Position numbers and translations under genes: made by a program
Notes under the pieces: generated by a model
Seen by the model: only the letters and a program-made list of their open reading frames with translations
Told to the model about the DNA's origin: nothing
The model's database searches: none
In this document: positions 47,613 to 56,098 of the stretch, piece after piece
Position numbering within the stretch: position 1 is the stretch's first letter
How the letters are laid out: each line of letters opens with the position of its first letter
Assembly (NCBI RefSeq): GCF_000295955.2
Contig: NZ_ALXE01000021.1
Location: 124,001-188,000 of the forward strand
Direction: 5' to 3'
Source: Pantoea sp. A4
GTDB taxonomy: Bacteria; Pseudomonadota; Gammaproteobacteria; Enterobacterales; Enterobacteriaceae
Length of the DNA: 64,000 nt

Positions 47613-48185
47613 TTAATCAGCACGCCCCATATAACGGCGTTCAGCAATATGAATGCGAATACGGTCGCCGTTACTGAGGTATTCCGGTACCTGAATCGAC
47701 AAACCGGTGCTCATCACAGCCGGTTTATTGCGTGCGCTGGCAGAAGCCCCTTTGATGCCTGGCGCAGTGTCGACAATTTCCATATCGACCGTCTGCGGCA
47801 GTTCCAGCGCCAGAATCTGGCCATCCATTGTCAGTACCTGAATGCCTGGAATGCCCCCTTCAGGAATAAACAGCAGCTCTTCTTCAATCTGATCCTGCTT
47901 GAAGTTGTAAGGGGTGTAGTCTTCGTTATCCATAAACACATATTCATCACCATCTATATAAGAGAAGGTGACAGCGCGACGGCTCAAGGCAATCGCATCG
48001 ATGATGTCATCGCCTTTAAAACGCTCTTCAACTTTTAACCCGGTGCGGATATCCGTAAAGCGCATTTTATACAGGGTGACCGCACCGCGTGCGCTTGGGC
48101 TCTGGACATCAATATCTTTTACCAGCAGCAGTTTGCCGTTCCAGGTAACGGCCATCCCTTTCTTAATTTCATTCGCTCTTGGCAT
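47613..48185 (-). CDS. yeiP: elongation factor P-like protein YeiP
   Basis: EF-P paralogue of 190 residues, the same length as E. coli YeiP (EfpL). It has three beta-barrel domains: the KOW-like N-terminal domain ([25 protein letters not shown]), OB domains, and the ending [32 protein letters not shown]. It is thought to bind the ribosome and help at stalls, as EF-P does. ATG 48185 matches the family; a longer open frame to 48299 has no support. Divergent from yeiW. The lysine-tip modification genes are not in the window. Confidence 0.96.
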   Translation of the reverse strand: MPRANEIKKGMAVTWNGKLLLVKDIDVQSPSARGAVTLYKMRFTDIRTGLKVEERFKGDDIIDAIALSRRAVTFSYIDGDEYVFMDNEDYTPYNFKQDQIEEELLFIPEGGIPGIQVLTMDGQILALELPQTVDMEIVDTAPGIKGASASARNKPAVMSTGLSIQVPEYLSNGDRIRIHIAERRYMGRAD

Positions 48186-48346
48186 TGCAGTTCTCACTTG
48201 TTTCAAGCTTTCGTTGCGCGTCACGTTACGCCTGGGCGCAGTAACAGGCAATAGAGCAACGGGGAAATATTTCTCTGCCGCGATAAGCGTGGCATTCACC
48301 CTGAAGGACTGCTATTGTCCGCGAAAAAATGACATGGGAGCCTGGT

Positions 48347-48601
48347 ATGGAGTGTCGGAGTCAATGTGGTGCTTGTTGCACTGCGCCCTCTATTTCTTCA
48401 CCTATTCCCGGAATGCCCAATGGCAAGCCGGCCAATACACCCTGCGTTCAGCTGGGTGCTGACCAACGCTGTAAAATCTTTACTTCGCCACTGCGGCCGA
48501 AAGTGTGTGCTGGCCTGCAACCCTCCTGCGAGATGTGCGGCAACAGCCGTGTTGAAGCCATGACCTGGCTCCTTCAGCTAGAAGCTGAAACCGCGCCTTA
48601 A
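48347..48601 (+). CDS. yeiW: YkgJ-family cysteine cluster protein
   Basis: 84-residue protein matching E. coli YeiW in length and sequence. It is rich in cysteine: [11 protein letters not shown] at the start, [32 protein letters not shown]. The pattern suggests a bound metal ion or iron-sulfur cluster, as assumed for the YkgJ family; no enzymatic role is established. ATG 48347 is chosen by homology. It lies between yeiP (divergent) and fruB, the same neighbours as in E. coli. Confidence 0.93.
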   Translation: MECRSQCGACCTAPSISSPIPGMPNGKPANTPCVQLGADQRCKIFTSPLRPKVCAGLQPSCEMCGNSRVEAMTWLLQLEAETAP

Positions 48602-48763
48602 GTTGCTGACGCGCTGCTATTGAAGGTGGCGGACGTACAGCAACTCTCTCAGCTAATCAACCAGATAAACCCGGTAATATCTACGAAGTGTGCGTGATGT
48701 CAAAAATCTGCTACGCACTTTTCGCTAAAGCTTGCCTGGCGGGTTGCGCTGTCTCAATATTCT

Positions 48764-48775
48764 TGAAACGTTTCA
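48764..48775. promoter_or_regulatory. Cra (FruR) operator 1
   Basis: TGAAACGTTTCA, followed by GC, is a perfect palindromic match to the Cra binding consensus, 90 bases upstream of fruB. In E. coli, Cra represses fruBKA through two such sites and is released by fructose 1-phosphate. Confidence 0.93.
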
Positions 48776-48828
48776 GCGTTACTCTCTTCTCTGTCCTGAA
48801 GTCGAGTGACGTCTCTTTTTCACCAGTA

Positions 48829-48842
48829 GCTGAAACGATTCA
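48829..48842. promoter_or_regulatory. Cra (FruR) operator 2
   Basis: GCTGAAACGATTCA matches the asymmetric Cra site with one base off the palindrome. It lies 23 bases upstream of the fruB ATG and forms the second operator of the pair. Confidence 0.9.
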
Positions 48843-48864
48843 ATCTCAGCAAGCGAGGAGTTCT

Positions 48865-49995
48865 ATGTTGCAGCTCGAATTGCAGGCCATTCACACAGCG
48901 GCCAGCGCCCTGAATAAAGAAGATGCTATCCGCCAGGTAGCTGCCGCACTCACTGCGGCAGGTAACGTAGCGGATGGATACATTAACGGTATGCTGGCAC
49001 GCGAGCAGCAGACCTCGACCTTCCTTGGTAATGGTATCGCCATCCCTCATGGCACCACGGACACGCGCGACCAGGTACTTAAAACCGGTGTGCAGGTGTT
49101 TCAGTTCCCACAGGGAATTGCCTGGGGAGAAGATCAGACTGCCTATGTGGTGATCGGCATTGCCGCCAAATCCGATGAACACCTCGCATTGCTACGTCAG
49201 CTGACGCACGTGTTGAGCGATGACACCTTGAGCGATCAACTCAAGCAGGCTTCAGCTGAAGATTTACGCGCCATTCTGCAAGGTGAGAAGCAGAAGGCAG
49301 AATTTACGTTCGACACGTCATTAATTGGCCTCGATGTACAGGCAGCAGATTTGATCACCCTGCAAGCGCTTAATGCCGGGCGTCTCCAGGCCGCAGGTGC
49401 GGTAGATGCGACGTTTGTGGCGGATGCGGTGTCGGCTACCCCTGTTCATCTCGGACAGGGTATTTGGCTCAATGACAGCGGTAAAGGCAATCTGCGTAGC
49501 GCTGTTGCCGTGAGCCGTGCTGCTACTGCTTTTGCGCATCAGGGCAATCAGGCTGCGCTGTTGGTAACCGTTGCAGCAACGGATGAACAGCCGCTGAGCG
49601 TGCTGGGTTGGTTGAATACCTTATTGAATAAGCAGCAGGGCGAACGCCTGATCAAAGCCGATGCGGCCGGTGTGCTGGCGCTGCTGACCAGTGAAGTCAG
49701 TGAAGAAGCGGCGCAGGTCACGGCAGAATTTACCATTCGTAATGAGCATGGTTTGCATGCCCGTCCGGGTACTGCGTTGGTGACCGTGATTAAACAGTTC
49801 AACTGTGATGTCAGCGTGATCAACCTCGACGGCAGTGGTAAACCTGCCAACGGGCGTAGCCTGATGAAAGTGGTTGCGCTGGGGGTGAAAAAAGGACATC
49901 GCCTGCGCTTTACCGCCAGTGGCGAAGATGCGCAGCAGGCGATTGAGGCCATTGGTGAAGCGATTAACGCCGGTTTAGGCGAGGGTGCAGCATGA
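48865..49995 (+). CDS. fruB: fructose PTS diphosphoryl transfer protein (EIIA-HPr)
   Basis: Fructose-specific fusion of EIIA and an HPr-like domain (FPr), 376 residues as in E. coli. The EIIA active His is in [16 protein letters not shown] and the HPr-domain His in [18 protein letters not shown] 48865 has AGGAG five bases upstream; the frame is open back to 48688 but that stretch carries the operators and is not coding. It takes phosphate from enzyme I and passes it to FruA. First gene of fruBKA, with its stop overlapping the fruK start. Confidence 0.98.
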   Translation: MLQLELQAIHTAASALNKEDAIRQVAAALTAAGNVADGYINGMLAREQQTSTFLGNGIAIPHGTTDTRDQVLKTGVQVFQFPQGIAWGEDQTAYVVIGIAAKSDEHLALLRQLTHVLSDDTLSDQLKQASAEDLRAILQGEKQKAEFTFDTSLIGLDVQAADLITLQALNAGRLQAAGAVDATFVADAVSATPVHLGQGIWLNDSGKGNLRSAVAVSRAATAFAHQGNQAALLVTVAATDEQPLSVLGWLNTLLNKQQGERLIKADAAGVLALLTSEVSEEAAQVTAEFTIRNEHGLHARPGTALVTVIKQFNCDVSVINLDGSGKPANGRSLMKVVALGVKKGHRLRFTASGEDAQQAIEAIGEAINAGLGEGAA

Positions 49996-50930
49996 GCAGA
50001 CGCGTAGCAACAATCACCCTGAATCCCGCTTACGATCTGGTGGGCTTTACCCCAGAGATCGAGCGGGGCGAGGTAAACCTGGTCAAAACCACCGGCCTGC
50101 ACGCAGCCGGAAAGGGGATCAACGTTGCCAAGGTGCTGAAAGATCTGGGTATTGATGTCACCGTGGGTGGCTTTCTTGGCAGAGAGAATCAGGATGGTTT
50201 CCAACAGCTGTTCAGTGAGCTGGGGATTGCCAACCGTTTCCAGGTCGTCGAAGGACGTACCCGTATTAACGTCAAACTCACCGAGCAGAATGGTGAAGTC
50301 ACTGACCTGAACTTCTCCGGCTTCAATGTAACGCGCCAGGATTGGGATCGCTTCAGCGCTGACTCCCTGAGCTGGTTAGGCCAGTTCGATATGGTTTGCG
50401 TCAGTGGAAGCTTACCGGCGGGCGTTGATCCCGATGCCTTTACGCGCTGGATGAGCGAGCTGCGTTCTCAATGCCCATGCATCATTTTTGACAGCAGCCG
50501 CGAAGCGCTGGTGGCGGGCTTGAAAGCCTCACCGTGGTTAGTGAAACCTAACCGTCGCGAGTTGGAAATCTGGGCGGGCCGTAAACTGGCAACGTTACAG
50601 GAAGTGATCGCCGCCGCCCATGAACTGCGTGAACAAGGTATCGCCCATGTGGTGATCTCCCTCGGTGCGGAAGGGGCTCTGTGGGTCAATGCTTCTGGTG
50701 AGTGGATTGCCAGACCTCCGGCCTGTGAAGTGGTGAGCACCGTAGGCGCGGGTGATTCGATGGTAGGCGGTCTGATCTATGGCCTGCTGATGCGCGAATC
50801 CAGCGAACATACCTTACGTCTGGCGACGGCTGTAGCGGCGATGGCCGTTACGCAAAGTAATGTCGGCGTTACCGATCGTACTCAGTTGGCCGCAATGATG
50901 GCGCGCGTCGACTTACAACCCGTTAACTGA
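49992..50930 (+). CDS. fruK: 1-phosphofructokinase
   Basis: PfkB-family kinase that phosphorylates fructose 1-phosphate to fructose 1,6-bisphosphate, 312 residues. N-terminal signature [24 protein letters not shown] and C-terminal ATP/catalytic signature [16 protein letters not shown] with the catalytic Asp. ATG 49992 overlaps the fruB TGA by four bases (ATGA), so translation is coupled. Followed by fruA after 16 bases with GGAGAGCGATA as ribosome site. The inducer of Cra, fructose 1-phosphate, is this enzyme's substrate. Confidence 0.98.
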   Translation: MSRRVATITLNPAYDLVGFTPEIERGEVNLVKTTGLHAAGKGINVAKVLKDLGIDVTVGGFLGRENQDGFQQLFSELGIANRFQVVEGRTRINVKLTEQNGEVTDLNFSGFNVTRQDWDRFSADSLSWLGQFDMVCVSGSLPAGVDPDAFTRWMSELRSQCPCIIFDSSREALVAGLKASPWLVKPNRRELEIWAGRKLATLQEVIAAAHELREQGIAHVVISLGAEGALWVNASGEWIARPPACEVVSTVGAGDSMVGGLIYGLLMRESSEHTLRLATAVAAMAVTQSNVGVTDRTQLAAMMARVDLQPVN

Positions 50931-50946
50931 CAGCAGGAGAGCGATA

Positions 50947-52641
50947 ATGAAAACGCTGCTGATACAAGATCCCGCACTGGGAATCGCTGCAACATTTATG
51001 GCAAAACAGCGCCTGACTGCCGCACTGGCGGCGCTTGGCCTGGTCGCTACTGAAACCCCAGCGGATGCTGAGCTGGTGATTGTTCTGGGTCATCAGGTAC
51101 CGGATGACGCGGCGCTGAACGGTAAATCTGTCTGGCTGGCTGATGTACAGCAGGCGCTGGATGCACCGGAAAGCGTACTGCAACAAGCCAAAACCCAGGC
51201 GCGTCCATGGCAGCCTGCACCGGTAGCCGTCGCTGCGGCACAACCGGCCGCCGCCAATGCGCAAAAACGTATTGTGGCCATCACCGCCTGTCCAACGGGT
51301 GTGGCACATACCTTTATGGCGGCTGAAGCCATTGAAGCGGAAGCAAAACGCCGTGGCTGGTGGGTGAAAGTCGAAACACGCGGCTCAGTGGGTGCGGGTA
51401 ACGCCATTACGCCAGAAGAAGTGGCAGCAGCCGATCTAGTCATCGTCGCGGCGGACATTGAAGTGGAACTGGCAAAATTTGCCGGTAAGCCGATGTATCG
51501 CACGTCTACCAGCCTGGCGCTGAAAAAGACCGCGCAGGAGCTGGATAAAGCGCAGGCTGAAGCCAAAACTTATCAGCCTTCCGGGAACCAAAGCGGTGCT
51601 CAGCAGGCAGAGAAGAAAGAGAAAGCGGGCGGCTATCGCCATCTGCTGACCGGCGTTTCTTATATGCTGCCAATGGTGGTCGCTGGTGGTTTAAGTATCG
51701 CCTTGTCATTTGCTTTCGGCATCACCGCTTTTAAAGAGCAGGGCACGCTGGCCGCTGCACTGATGCAAATTGGTGGTGGCAGTGCGTTTGCCCTGATGGT
51801 GCCGGTACTGGCAGGCTTTATTGCCTTCTCGATTGCTGACCGTCCTGGCCTGACGCCGGGTTTGATCGGCGGTATGCTGGCAACCAGCATTAATGCGGGC
51901 TTCCTGGGGGGGATTATCGCGGGCTTTATTGCCGGTTACGCGGCGAAGTTCCTCAGCAGCAAGGTTAAATTGCCGCAAAGTATGGAAGCGCTGAAGCCGA
52001 TTTTGATCATTCCACTGGTCGCCAGCTTGATTACCGGCCTGTTGATGATCTTCGTGGTGGGCAAACCGGTCGCGGCTATCATGACCGGCCTGACGCACTG
52101 GCTGGCTAATATGGGTACGGCGAATGCGGTACTGCTGGGAGCCATCCTCGGTGGCATGATGTGTACCGATATGGGCGGTCCGGTCAACAAAGTGGCCTAC
52201 GCTTTTGGGGTTGGCCTGCTGAGCTCACAAACGTATGCGCCGATGGCGGCGATCATGGCTGCAGGTATGGTGCCACCGCTGGCGATGGGCCTGGCAACGC
52301 TGGTCGCGCGTCGTAAGTTCAACAAAGGACAGCAGGAAGGCGGTAAAGCGGCGCTGGTGCTGGGACTGTGCTTTATCTCTGAAGGCGCGATTCCGTTTGC
52401 GGCCCGTGATCCAATGCGTGTCCTGCCGTGCTGCATTATCGGTGGCGCACTGACCGGTGCCGTTTCGATGCTGGTTGGCGCGAAGCTCATGGCTCCGCAC
52501 GGTGGCTTGTTCGTACTGCTGATTCCGGGCGCGATTACGCCGGTGCTCGGTTATTTAATGGCTATCGCCGTGGGTACGCTGGTTGCGGGGCTGGGTTATG
52601 CCATCCTCAAGCGTCCAGAAGAAGAGTTAGCCAAAGCCTAA
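50947..52641 (+). CDS. fruA: fructose PTS permease, EIIBBC
   Basis: Membrane component that imports fructose and releases it as fructose 1-phosphate. 564 residues. The N-terminal degenerate EIIB' domain is followed by the active EIIB with its phosphorylated Cys in IVAITACPTGVAHTFMAAEAI, then a linker rich in Gln/Lys, and an EIIC domain with about eight to ten helices from residue 235 (HLLTGVSYMLPMVVAGGL). EIIC motifs include CTDMGGPVNKVAYAF and FISEGAIPFAARDP. Third gene of fruBKA; a strong terminator follows. The three genes are colinear and complete. Confidence 0.98.
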   Translation: MKTLLIQDPALGIAATFMAKQRLTAALAALGLVATETPADAELVIVLGHQVPDDAALNGKSVWLADVQQALDAPESVLQQAKTQARPWQPAPVAVAAAQPAAANAQKRIVAITACPTGVAHTFMAAEAIEAEAKRRGWWVKVETRGSVGAGNAITPEEVAAADLVIVAADIEVELAKFAGKPMYRTSTSLALKKTAQELDKAQAEAKTYQPSGNQSGAQQAEKKEKAGGYRHLLTGVSYMLPMVVAGGLSIALSFAFGITAFKEQGTLAAALMQIGGGSAFALMVPVLAGFIAFSIADRPGLTPGLIGGMLATSINAGFLGGIIAGFIAGYAAKFLSSKVKLPQSMEALKPILIIPLVASLITGLLMIFVVGKPVAAIMTGLTHWLANMGTANAVLLGAILGGMMCTDMGGPVNKVAYAFGVGLLSSQTYAPMAAIMAAGMVPPLAMGLATLVARRKFNKGQQEGGKAALVLGLCFISEGAIPFAARDPMRVLPCCIIGGALTGAVSMLVGAKLMAPHGGLFVLLIPGAITPVLGYLMAIAVGTLVAGLGYAILKRPEEELAKA

Positions 52642-52663
52642 CCGAAGCGTTATGCATATGACT

Positions 52664-52690
52664 AGCCGGGCTATCGAGCCCGGCTTTTTT
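52664..52690 (+). terminator. fruBKA terminator
   Basis: Arms AGCCGGGCT (52664-52672) and AGCCCGGCT (52677-52685), tetraloop ATCG, and six uridines, 22 bases after the fruA stop. Confidence 0.95.
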
Positions 52691-52713
52691 ATGGGTGGTG
52701 GCAGAAAAAAAGC

Positions 52714-52745
52714 AAAATAAAACCCACTGGCGTTAACCAGTGGGT
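52714..52745 (-). terminator. terminator of the MntS-like gene
   Basis: Arms ACCCACTGG (52722-52730) and CCAGTGGGT (52737-52745) with a six-base loop, followed on the minus strand by UUUUAUUUU. It lies 33 bases beyond the stop of the MntS-like gene and confirms that gene as a transcription unit. Confidence 0.9.
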
Positions 52746-52778
52746 CATGGAATTTTTACTGCGCGGGCTTGATTAAGC

Positions 52779-52970
52779 TTAGCCGCGCCAGATCAGATTA
52801 GGGCAAGTACGCTCGCCAATTTTCTTCCCGGTCAGTTTTTCAATCAGCATCAGTTTCAGGCTGAAAGGCGAACGGGTTAATACGCATAACCAGGATTTCA
52901 CATCCACAGCAGGCGCGCTTTTCGCCTGGAAGCATTTGCCACAATCAAGGCAGCATTTCATGGTGCTCAT
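52779..52970 (-). CDS. mntS: MntS-like small protein with N-terminal cysteine extension
   Basis: 63-residue protein opening at ATG 52970, with a perfect GGAGGTGACC before it. Residues 22-44 (AVDVKSWLCVLTRSPFSLKLML) resemble the core of the 42-residue E. coli manganese peptide MntS: the shared SPFxxxLML and spaced K, V and L residues align without gaps. It also sits where mntS does, divergent from mntR, with an MntR box between. Unlike E. coli MntS, it has an extra N-terminal part with the cysteines CCLDCGKC, a likely metal-binding cluster. MntS raises available Mn when Mn is low by inhibiting the exporter MntP. Homology of the core and position are observed; function here is inferred. Confidence 0.75.
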   Translation of the reverse strand: MSTMKCCLDCGKCFQAKSAPAVDVKSWLCVLTRSPFSLKLMLIEKLTGKKIGERTCPNLIWRG

Positions 52971-53100
52971 GGTCACCTCCCAATCAATTCAATGAAGCCG
53001 TAAGCCAGCATTGCGTCATGGTGCAGATAAAACCGCTCTCACGGTAAGATCCTTGCGGATCTGGATGCATCAACGTTTTGTGCTTACATTATCAACAAAG

Positions 53101-53114
53101 ATAGCACTGGCTAT
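53101..53114. promoter_or_regulatory. MntR operator
   Basis: ATAGC (53101-53105), four bases, GCTAT (53110-53114) reproduces the dyad of E. coli MntR boxes at mntS and mntH. It lies 131 bases upstream of the MntS-like ATG. A minus-strand GATAAT at 53093-53088 suits a -10 box, placing the operator over the -35 region for Mn-dependent repression. Confidence 0.8.
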
Positions 53115-53229
53115 ACTATTTAGCCAGAGGCAATAACGAAAAATTTGAGCTTCTTTAAGCCTGGTTTACAATAGGCGCAGCAAATCCGCATTGAAGGTCT
53201 GATGCGGAGCATAATAAAGAGGAAGCTGA

Positions 53230-53688
53230 ATGAGTCGTCGTGCGAAAAACGTGGGTGGCAGCCCCCAGGGGCCACTGAAAGATATTGAGGAGCATGTCGA
53301 AGGATTTCGGCAGGTGCGTGAAGCACATCGTCGGGAATTGATTGATGACTACGTTGAGTTAATCTCTGATTTAATTGGCGAATTTGGTGAGGCACGCCAG
53401 GTCGATATGGCCGCGCGTCTCGGCGTATCACAGCCTACCGTGGCAAAAATGCTGAAGCGTCTGGCGACAACCGGCCTGGTAGAACAGGTGCCTTACCGCG
53501 GTGTGTTCCTGACACCGGAAGGAGAAAGGCTGGCCGCAGAGAGTCGTGCGCGCCATCACATCGTCGAAACCTTTTTACTGGCACTGGGCATCAGCCCGGA
53601 AACGGCACGTCGTGATTCCGAGGGCATCGAGCATCACGTGAGCGATGAAACCCTGCAAGTGTTCCAGAAATTTTACGAGAGTCGCTAG
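53230..53688 (+). CDS. mntR: manganese-responsive regulator MntR
   Basis: DtxR/MntR-family regulator, 152 residues. Mn2+ binding makes it repress uptake (mntH) and mntS and, in E. coli, induce mntP. The winged helix is seen in [31 protein letters not shown] and the metal-binding residues lie in EHHVSDETL and in [11 protein letters not shown], as in E. coli. Start ATG 53230 follows AGGAAGCTGA. Divergent from the MntS-like gene with an operator between, and followed after 22 bases by ybiR. The final residues are shorter than in E. coli. Confidence 0.97.
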   Translation: MSRRAKNVGGSPQGPLKDIEEHVEGFRQVREAHRRELIDDYVELISDLIGEFGEARQVDMAARLGVSQPTVAKMLKRLATTGLVEQVPYRGVFLTPEGERLAAESRARHHIVETFLLALGISPETARRDSEGIEHHVSDETLQVFQKFYESR

Positions 53689-53710
53689 TCACTATAAGGC
53701 GCTGCACCCA

Positions 53711-54820
53711 ATGTCTATCGTGTTCCGTTCTTTTCTGCAGGATCGCATTCTGCATCTGTTGTTGGTTCTCGGAGCATTGCTGTTTATCTGGTCGGATGTG
53801 CGCATTTCCGACCTGCCTCAAGCGGTAGACTGGCACACCATCATCACCCTGACGGGATTGCTGCTGCTGACCAAAGGGTTGGAGAACAGCGGGTACTTTG
53901 ACGTATTGGGCGCGCGTCTGATGGGCCGTTTTCACCATGAGCGAGCGTTGGCGCTGTTCATGGTGTTGGCAGCGGCGCTGTTATCGACTTTCCTCACGAA
54001 TGATGTGGCACTGTTTATCCTGGTGCCGTTAACCCTGACACTGCGTAAATACTCCCGCCTGCCACTGGGGCGTTTAATCATTTTTGAAGCACTGGCGGTG
54101 AATGCCGGTTCGCTGCTGACGCCGGTGGGCAATCCGCAAAATATCCTGTTATGGAGCCAAAGTGGAGCCGGGGTTGCGAGTTTTATCTGGCAGATGCTGC
54201 CGCTGTTCACGGTGCTGTTACTGACGCTGATGGCGCTCACCTGGTGGAGTTTCCCCGCTCGGACCATCGAAAAACACACCGCCCAGGCGTCTCCTGCGTG
54301 GCAAAAGCCGCTGTTTATGACCAGCCTGGCGCTGTACCTGCTGTTTATCGTCGCGCTGGAGTGGCATCTTACCGGTGCGGTATTGCTGCTGATCTTTGCT
54401 TGCTATCTGGTGATAGCGCGCCAGGTGTTGTTGCACATTGACTGGAGTCTGTTGCTGGTGTTCATCGTGATGTTTATCGATGTCCGTCTCCTGACCGGTC
54501 TACCGCTGCTGCAAGCCCATTTTTCTGCCGTCAGCCAGTTGGGGCAGGGCGGCGTCTACCTGCTGGCAATCGCGCTCTCTCAGGTGATCAGCAACGTGCC
54601 TACCACCATTCTGCTACTGCAAAAACTGCCCCCGTCAGAGGTCCTGGCCTGGGCGGTGAATATCGGTGGCTTTGGCCTGCTGCCGGGCTCACTGGCTAAC
54701 CTGATCGCGTTACGTATGGCGCAAGACCGTCGCGTCTGGTGGCAGTTCCATCTGTTCTCGGTGCCGATGCTGGCCTGGGCCATGCTGGTCGGCTGGGGTC
54801 TGCTGCAACTGTTTAGCTAG
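53711..54820 (+). CDS. ybiR: CitMHS/ArsB-like inner membrane transporter YbiR
   Basis: Anion-transporter superfamily membrane protein, 369 residues with about ten to eleven helices. The conserved NAGSLLTPVGNPQNILLWSQSG and, in the second half, SQVISNVPTTILLL and GFGLLPGSLANLIALRMA form the paired signature of the family. The substrate is not established. ATG 53711 is used because it aligns with E. coli; the frame runs back into mntR. Its place directly after mntR, as in E. coli, suggests cotranscription. No manganese role is proven. Confidence 0.94.
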   Translation: MSIVFRSFLQDRILHLLLVLGALLFIWSDVRISDLPQAVDWHTIITLTGLLLLTKGLENSGYFDVLGARLMGRFHHERALALFMVLAAALLSTFLTNDVALFILVPLTLTLRKYSRLPLGRLIIFEALAVNAGSLLTPVGNPQNILLWSQSGAGVASFIWQMLPLFTVLLLTLMALTWWSFPARTIEKHTAQASPAWQKPLFMTSLALYLLFIVALEWHLTGAVLLLIFACYLVIARQVLLHIDWSLLLVFIVMFIDVRLLTGLPLLQAHFSAVSQLGQGGVYLLAIALSQVISNVPTTILLLQKLPPSEVLAWAVNIGGFGLLPGSLANLIALRMAQDRRVWWQFHLFSVPMLAWAMLVGWGLLQLFS

Positions 54821-54955
54821 CGTTAAACTTTGGCATATTGTGCCTTTTATTTTTCGTAACAGTTAAGAAACGCTGGTGTTTTTCCATTTAACAATTACCT
54901 TTTAAGCTGACCTTTTTTGCCCAAGATAAAGGGCCAATGGCTAGTGAAGGGAATT

Positions 54956-56098
54956 ATGAGCGAGAACCGCACCCCCGCATCAAATCATGGTGATTCACGT
55001 CAGGAAGACACCAACAACGCAAATCACACTTCCCATCAGCAAGATAATGAGCCTGAACGCAAACGCCCCGGAAAAAAACCGCTGGTGATCCTCGTTATCA
55101 TCGTGGTGATAACGGTGGTGATCGCCCTGTGGTACTGGTTGAGTACGCGTAATGAAGAAACCACAGACGATGCTTTTACCGAAGGGAATGCGGTAACCAT
55201 TGCACCGAAAGCGTCCGGCTATGTGGTGAAACTGCTGGTCACGGATAACCAGCGGGTGAAGAAGGGCGATCTGCTGGTTGAGATTGACCCACGAGACAAC
55301 GCCGCCCAGCGCGATCAGGCAAAAGCACAGTTAGGCTTAGCGCAAGCGCAGCTGCATCAGGCGCAGGCTCAGCTTAGCCTGTCACGCGTGCAGTACCCTG
55401 CGCAGCGCGATCAGGCGTTGGCAGACCAGGCAAAAGCCCAGGCGAATTTACTCAATGCCCAGGCGGACGATCGTCGTCAGCGTGCCGTTGACCCACGCGC
55501 GACCACACAGCGTAATATCGATAACGCGAGCGCACAGCTCCGCTCTGCTCAGGCACAGTTACAAAGTGCCAAAGCACAGGTGGAAGTGGCTTCGCAGGTT
55601 GCGCTGCAAATCCGTCAGCAAGAGACAAACGTAGAGGCACGTCAGCAGCAGGTCGATCAGGCGCAGGCGCAGCTCAACACCGCAGAACTTAATCTTTCCT
55701 ACACTCAGGTTCGCGCACCGTACGACGGATTTGTTACTAAACGTAATGTCCAGGTGGGTACGCTGGTTCAGGCGGGCACTGCGTTGTTCTCGCTGGTCTC
55801 CCCCGATATCTGGATCACCGCTAACTTTAAAGAGTCTCAGTTACAACACATGAACCCTGGCGACAAAGTGACGATCAGTGTCGATGCTTTGCCAGATCTG
55901 AAGCTGGAAGGGCATGTGGACAGTATTCAGATGGGAACCGGTTCACGTTTCTCTACTTTCCCGTCGGAAAATGCCACCGGTAACTACGTGAAAATTGTAC
56001 AACGCGTGCCAGTTAAAATCGTGATTGATAAAGGTCTCGATCCAAATCGTCCTCTGCCACTGGGCCTGTCGGTTGAACCGAAGGTAACCGTGAAATGA
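54956..56098 (+). CDS. HlyD/EmrA-type periplasmic adaptor of an efflux pump
   Basis: Membrane fusion protein linking an inner-membrane exporter to an outer-membrane channel. The 380 residues consist of a polar N-terminal tail, one membrane helix (PLVILVIIVVITVVIALWYWL, about 45-66), a lipoyl half-motif (TIAPKASGYVVKLLVTDNQ), a long Gln/Ala coiled-coil hairpin (about 115-245) and the second lipoyl half and beta-barrel (YTQVRAPYDGFVTKRNVQVG). Closest in design to EmrA; exact orthology is not claimed. ATG 54956 has AAGGGA nearby. Its stop overlaps the next gene as ATGA. Confidence 0.93.
   Translation: MSENRTPASNHGDSRQEDTNNANHTSHQQDNEPERKRPGKKPLVILVIIVVITVVIALWYWLSTRNEETTDDAFTEGNAVTIAPKASGYVVKLLVTDNQRVKKGDLLVEIDPRDNAAQRDQAKAQLGLAQAQLHQAQAQLSLSRVQYPAQRDQALADQAKAQANLLNAQADDRRQRAVDPRATTQRNIDNASAQLRSAQAQLQSAKAQVEVASQVALQIRQQETNVEARQQQVDQAQAQLNTAELNLSYTQVRAPYDGFVTKRNVQVGTLVQAGTALFSLVSPDIWITANFKESQLQHMNPGDKVTISVDALPDLKLEGHVDSIQMGTGSRFSTFPSENATGNYVKIVQRVPVKIVIDKGLDPNRPLPLGLSVEPKVTVK

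Noticed and set aside
48688..48864. 59-residue N-terminal extension of fruB
   Set aside because: It covers both Cra operators and has no start support; the E. coli-type start at 48865 has AGGAG.
51706..52098. Several long minus-strand frames opposite fruA and fruK
   Set aside because: Antisense shadows of the conserved fru genes with no signals.
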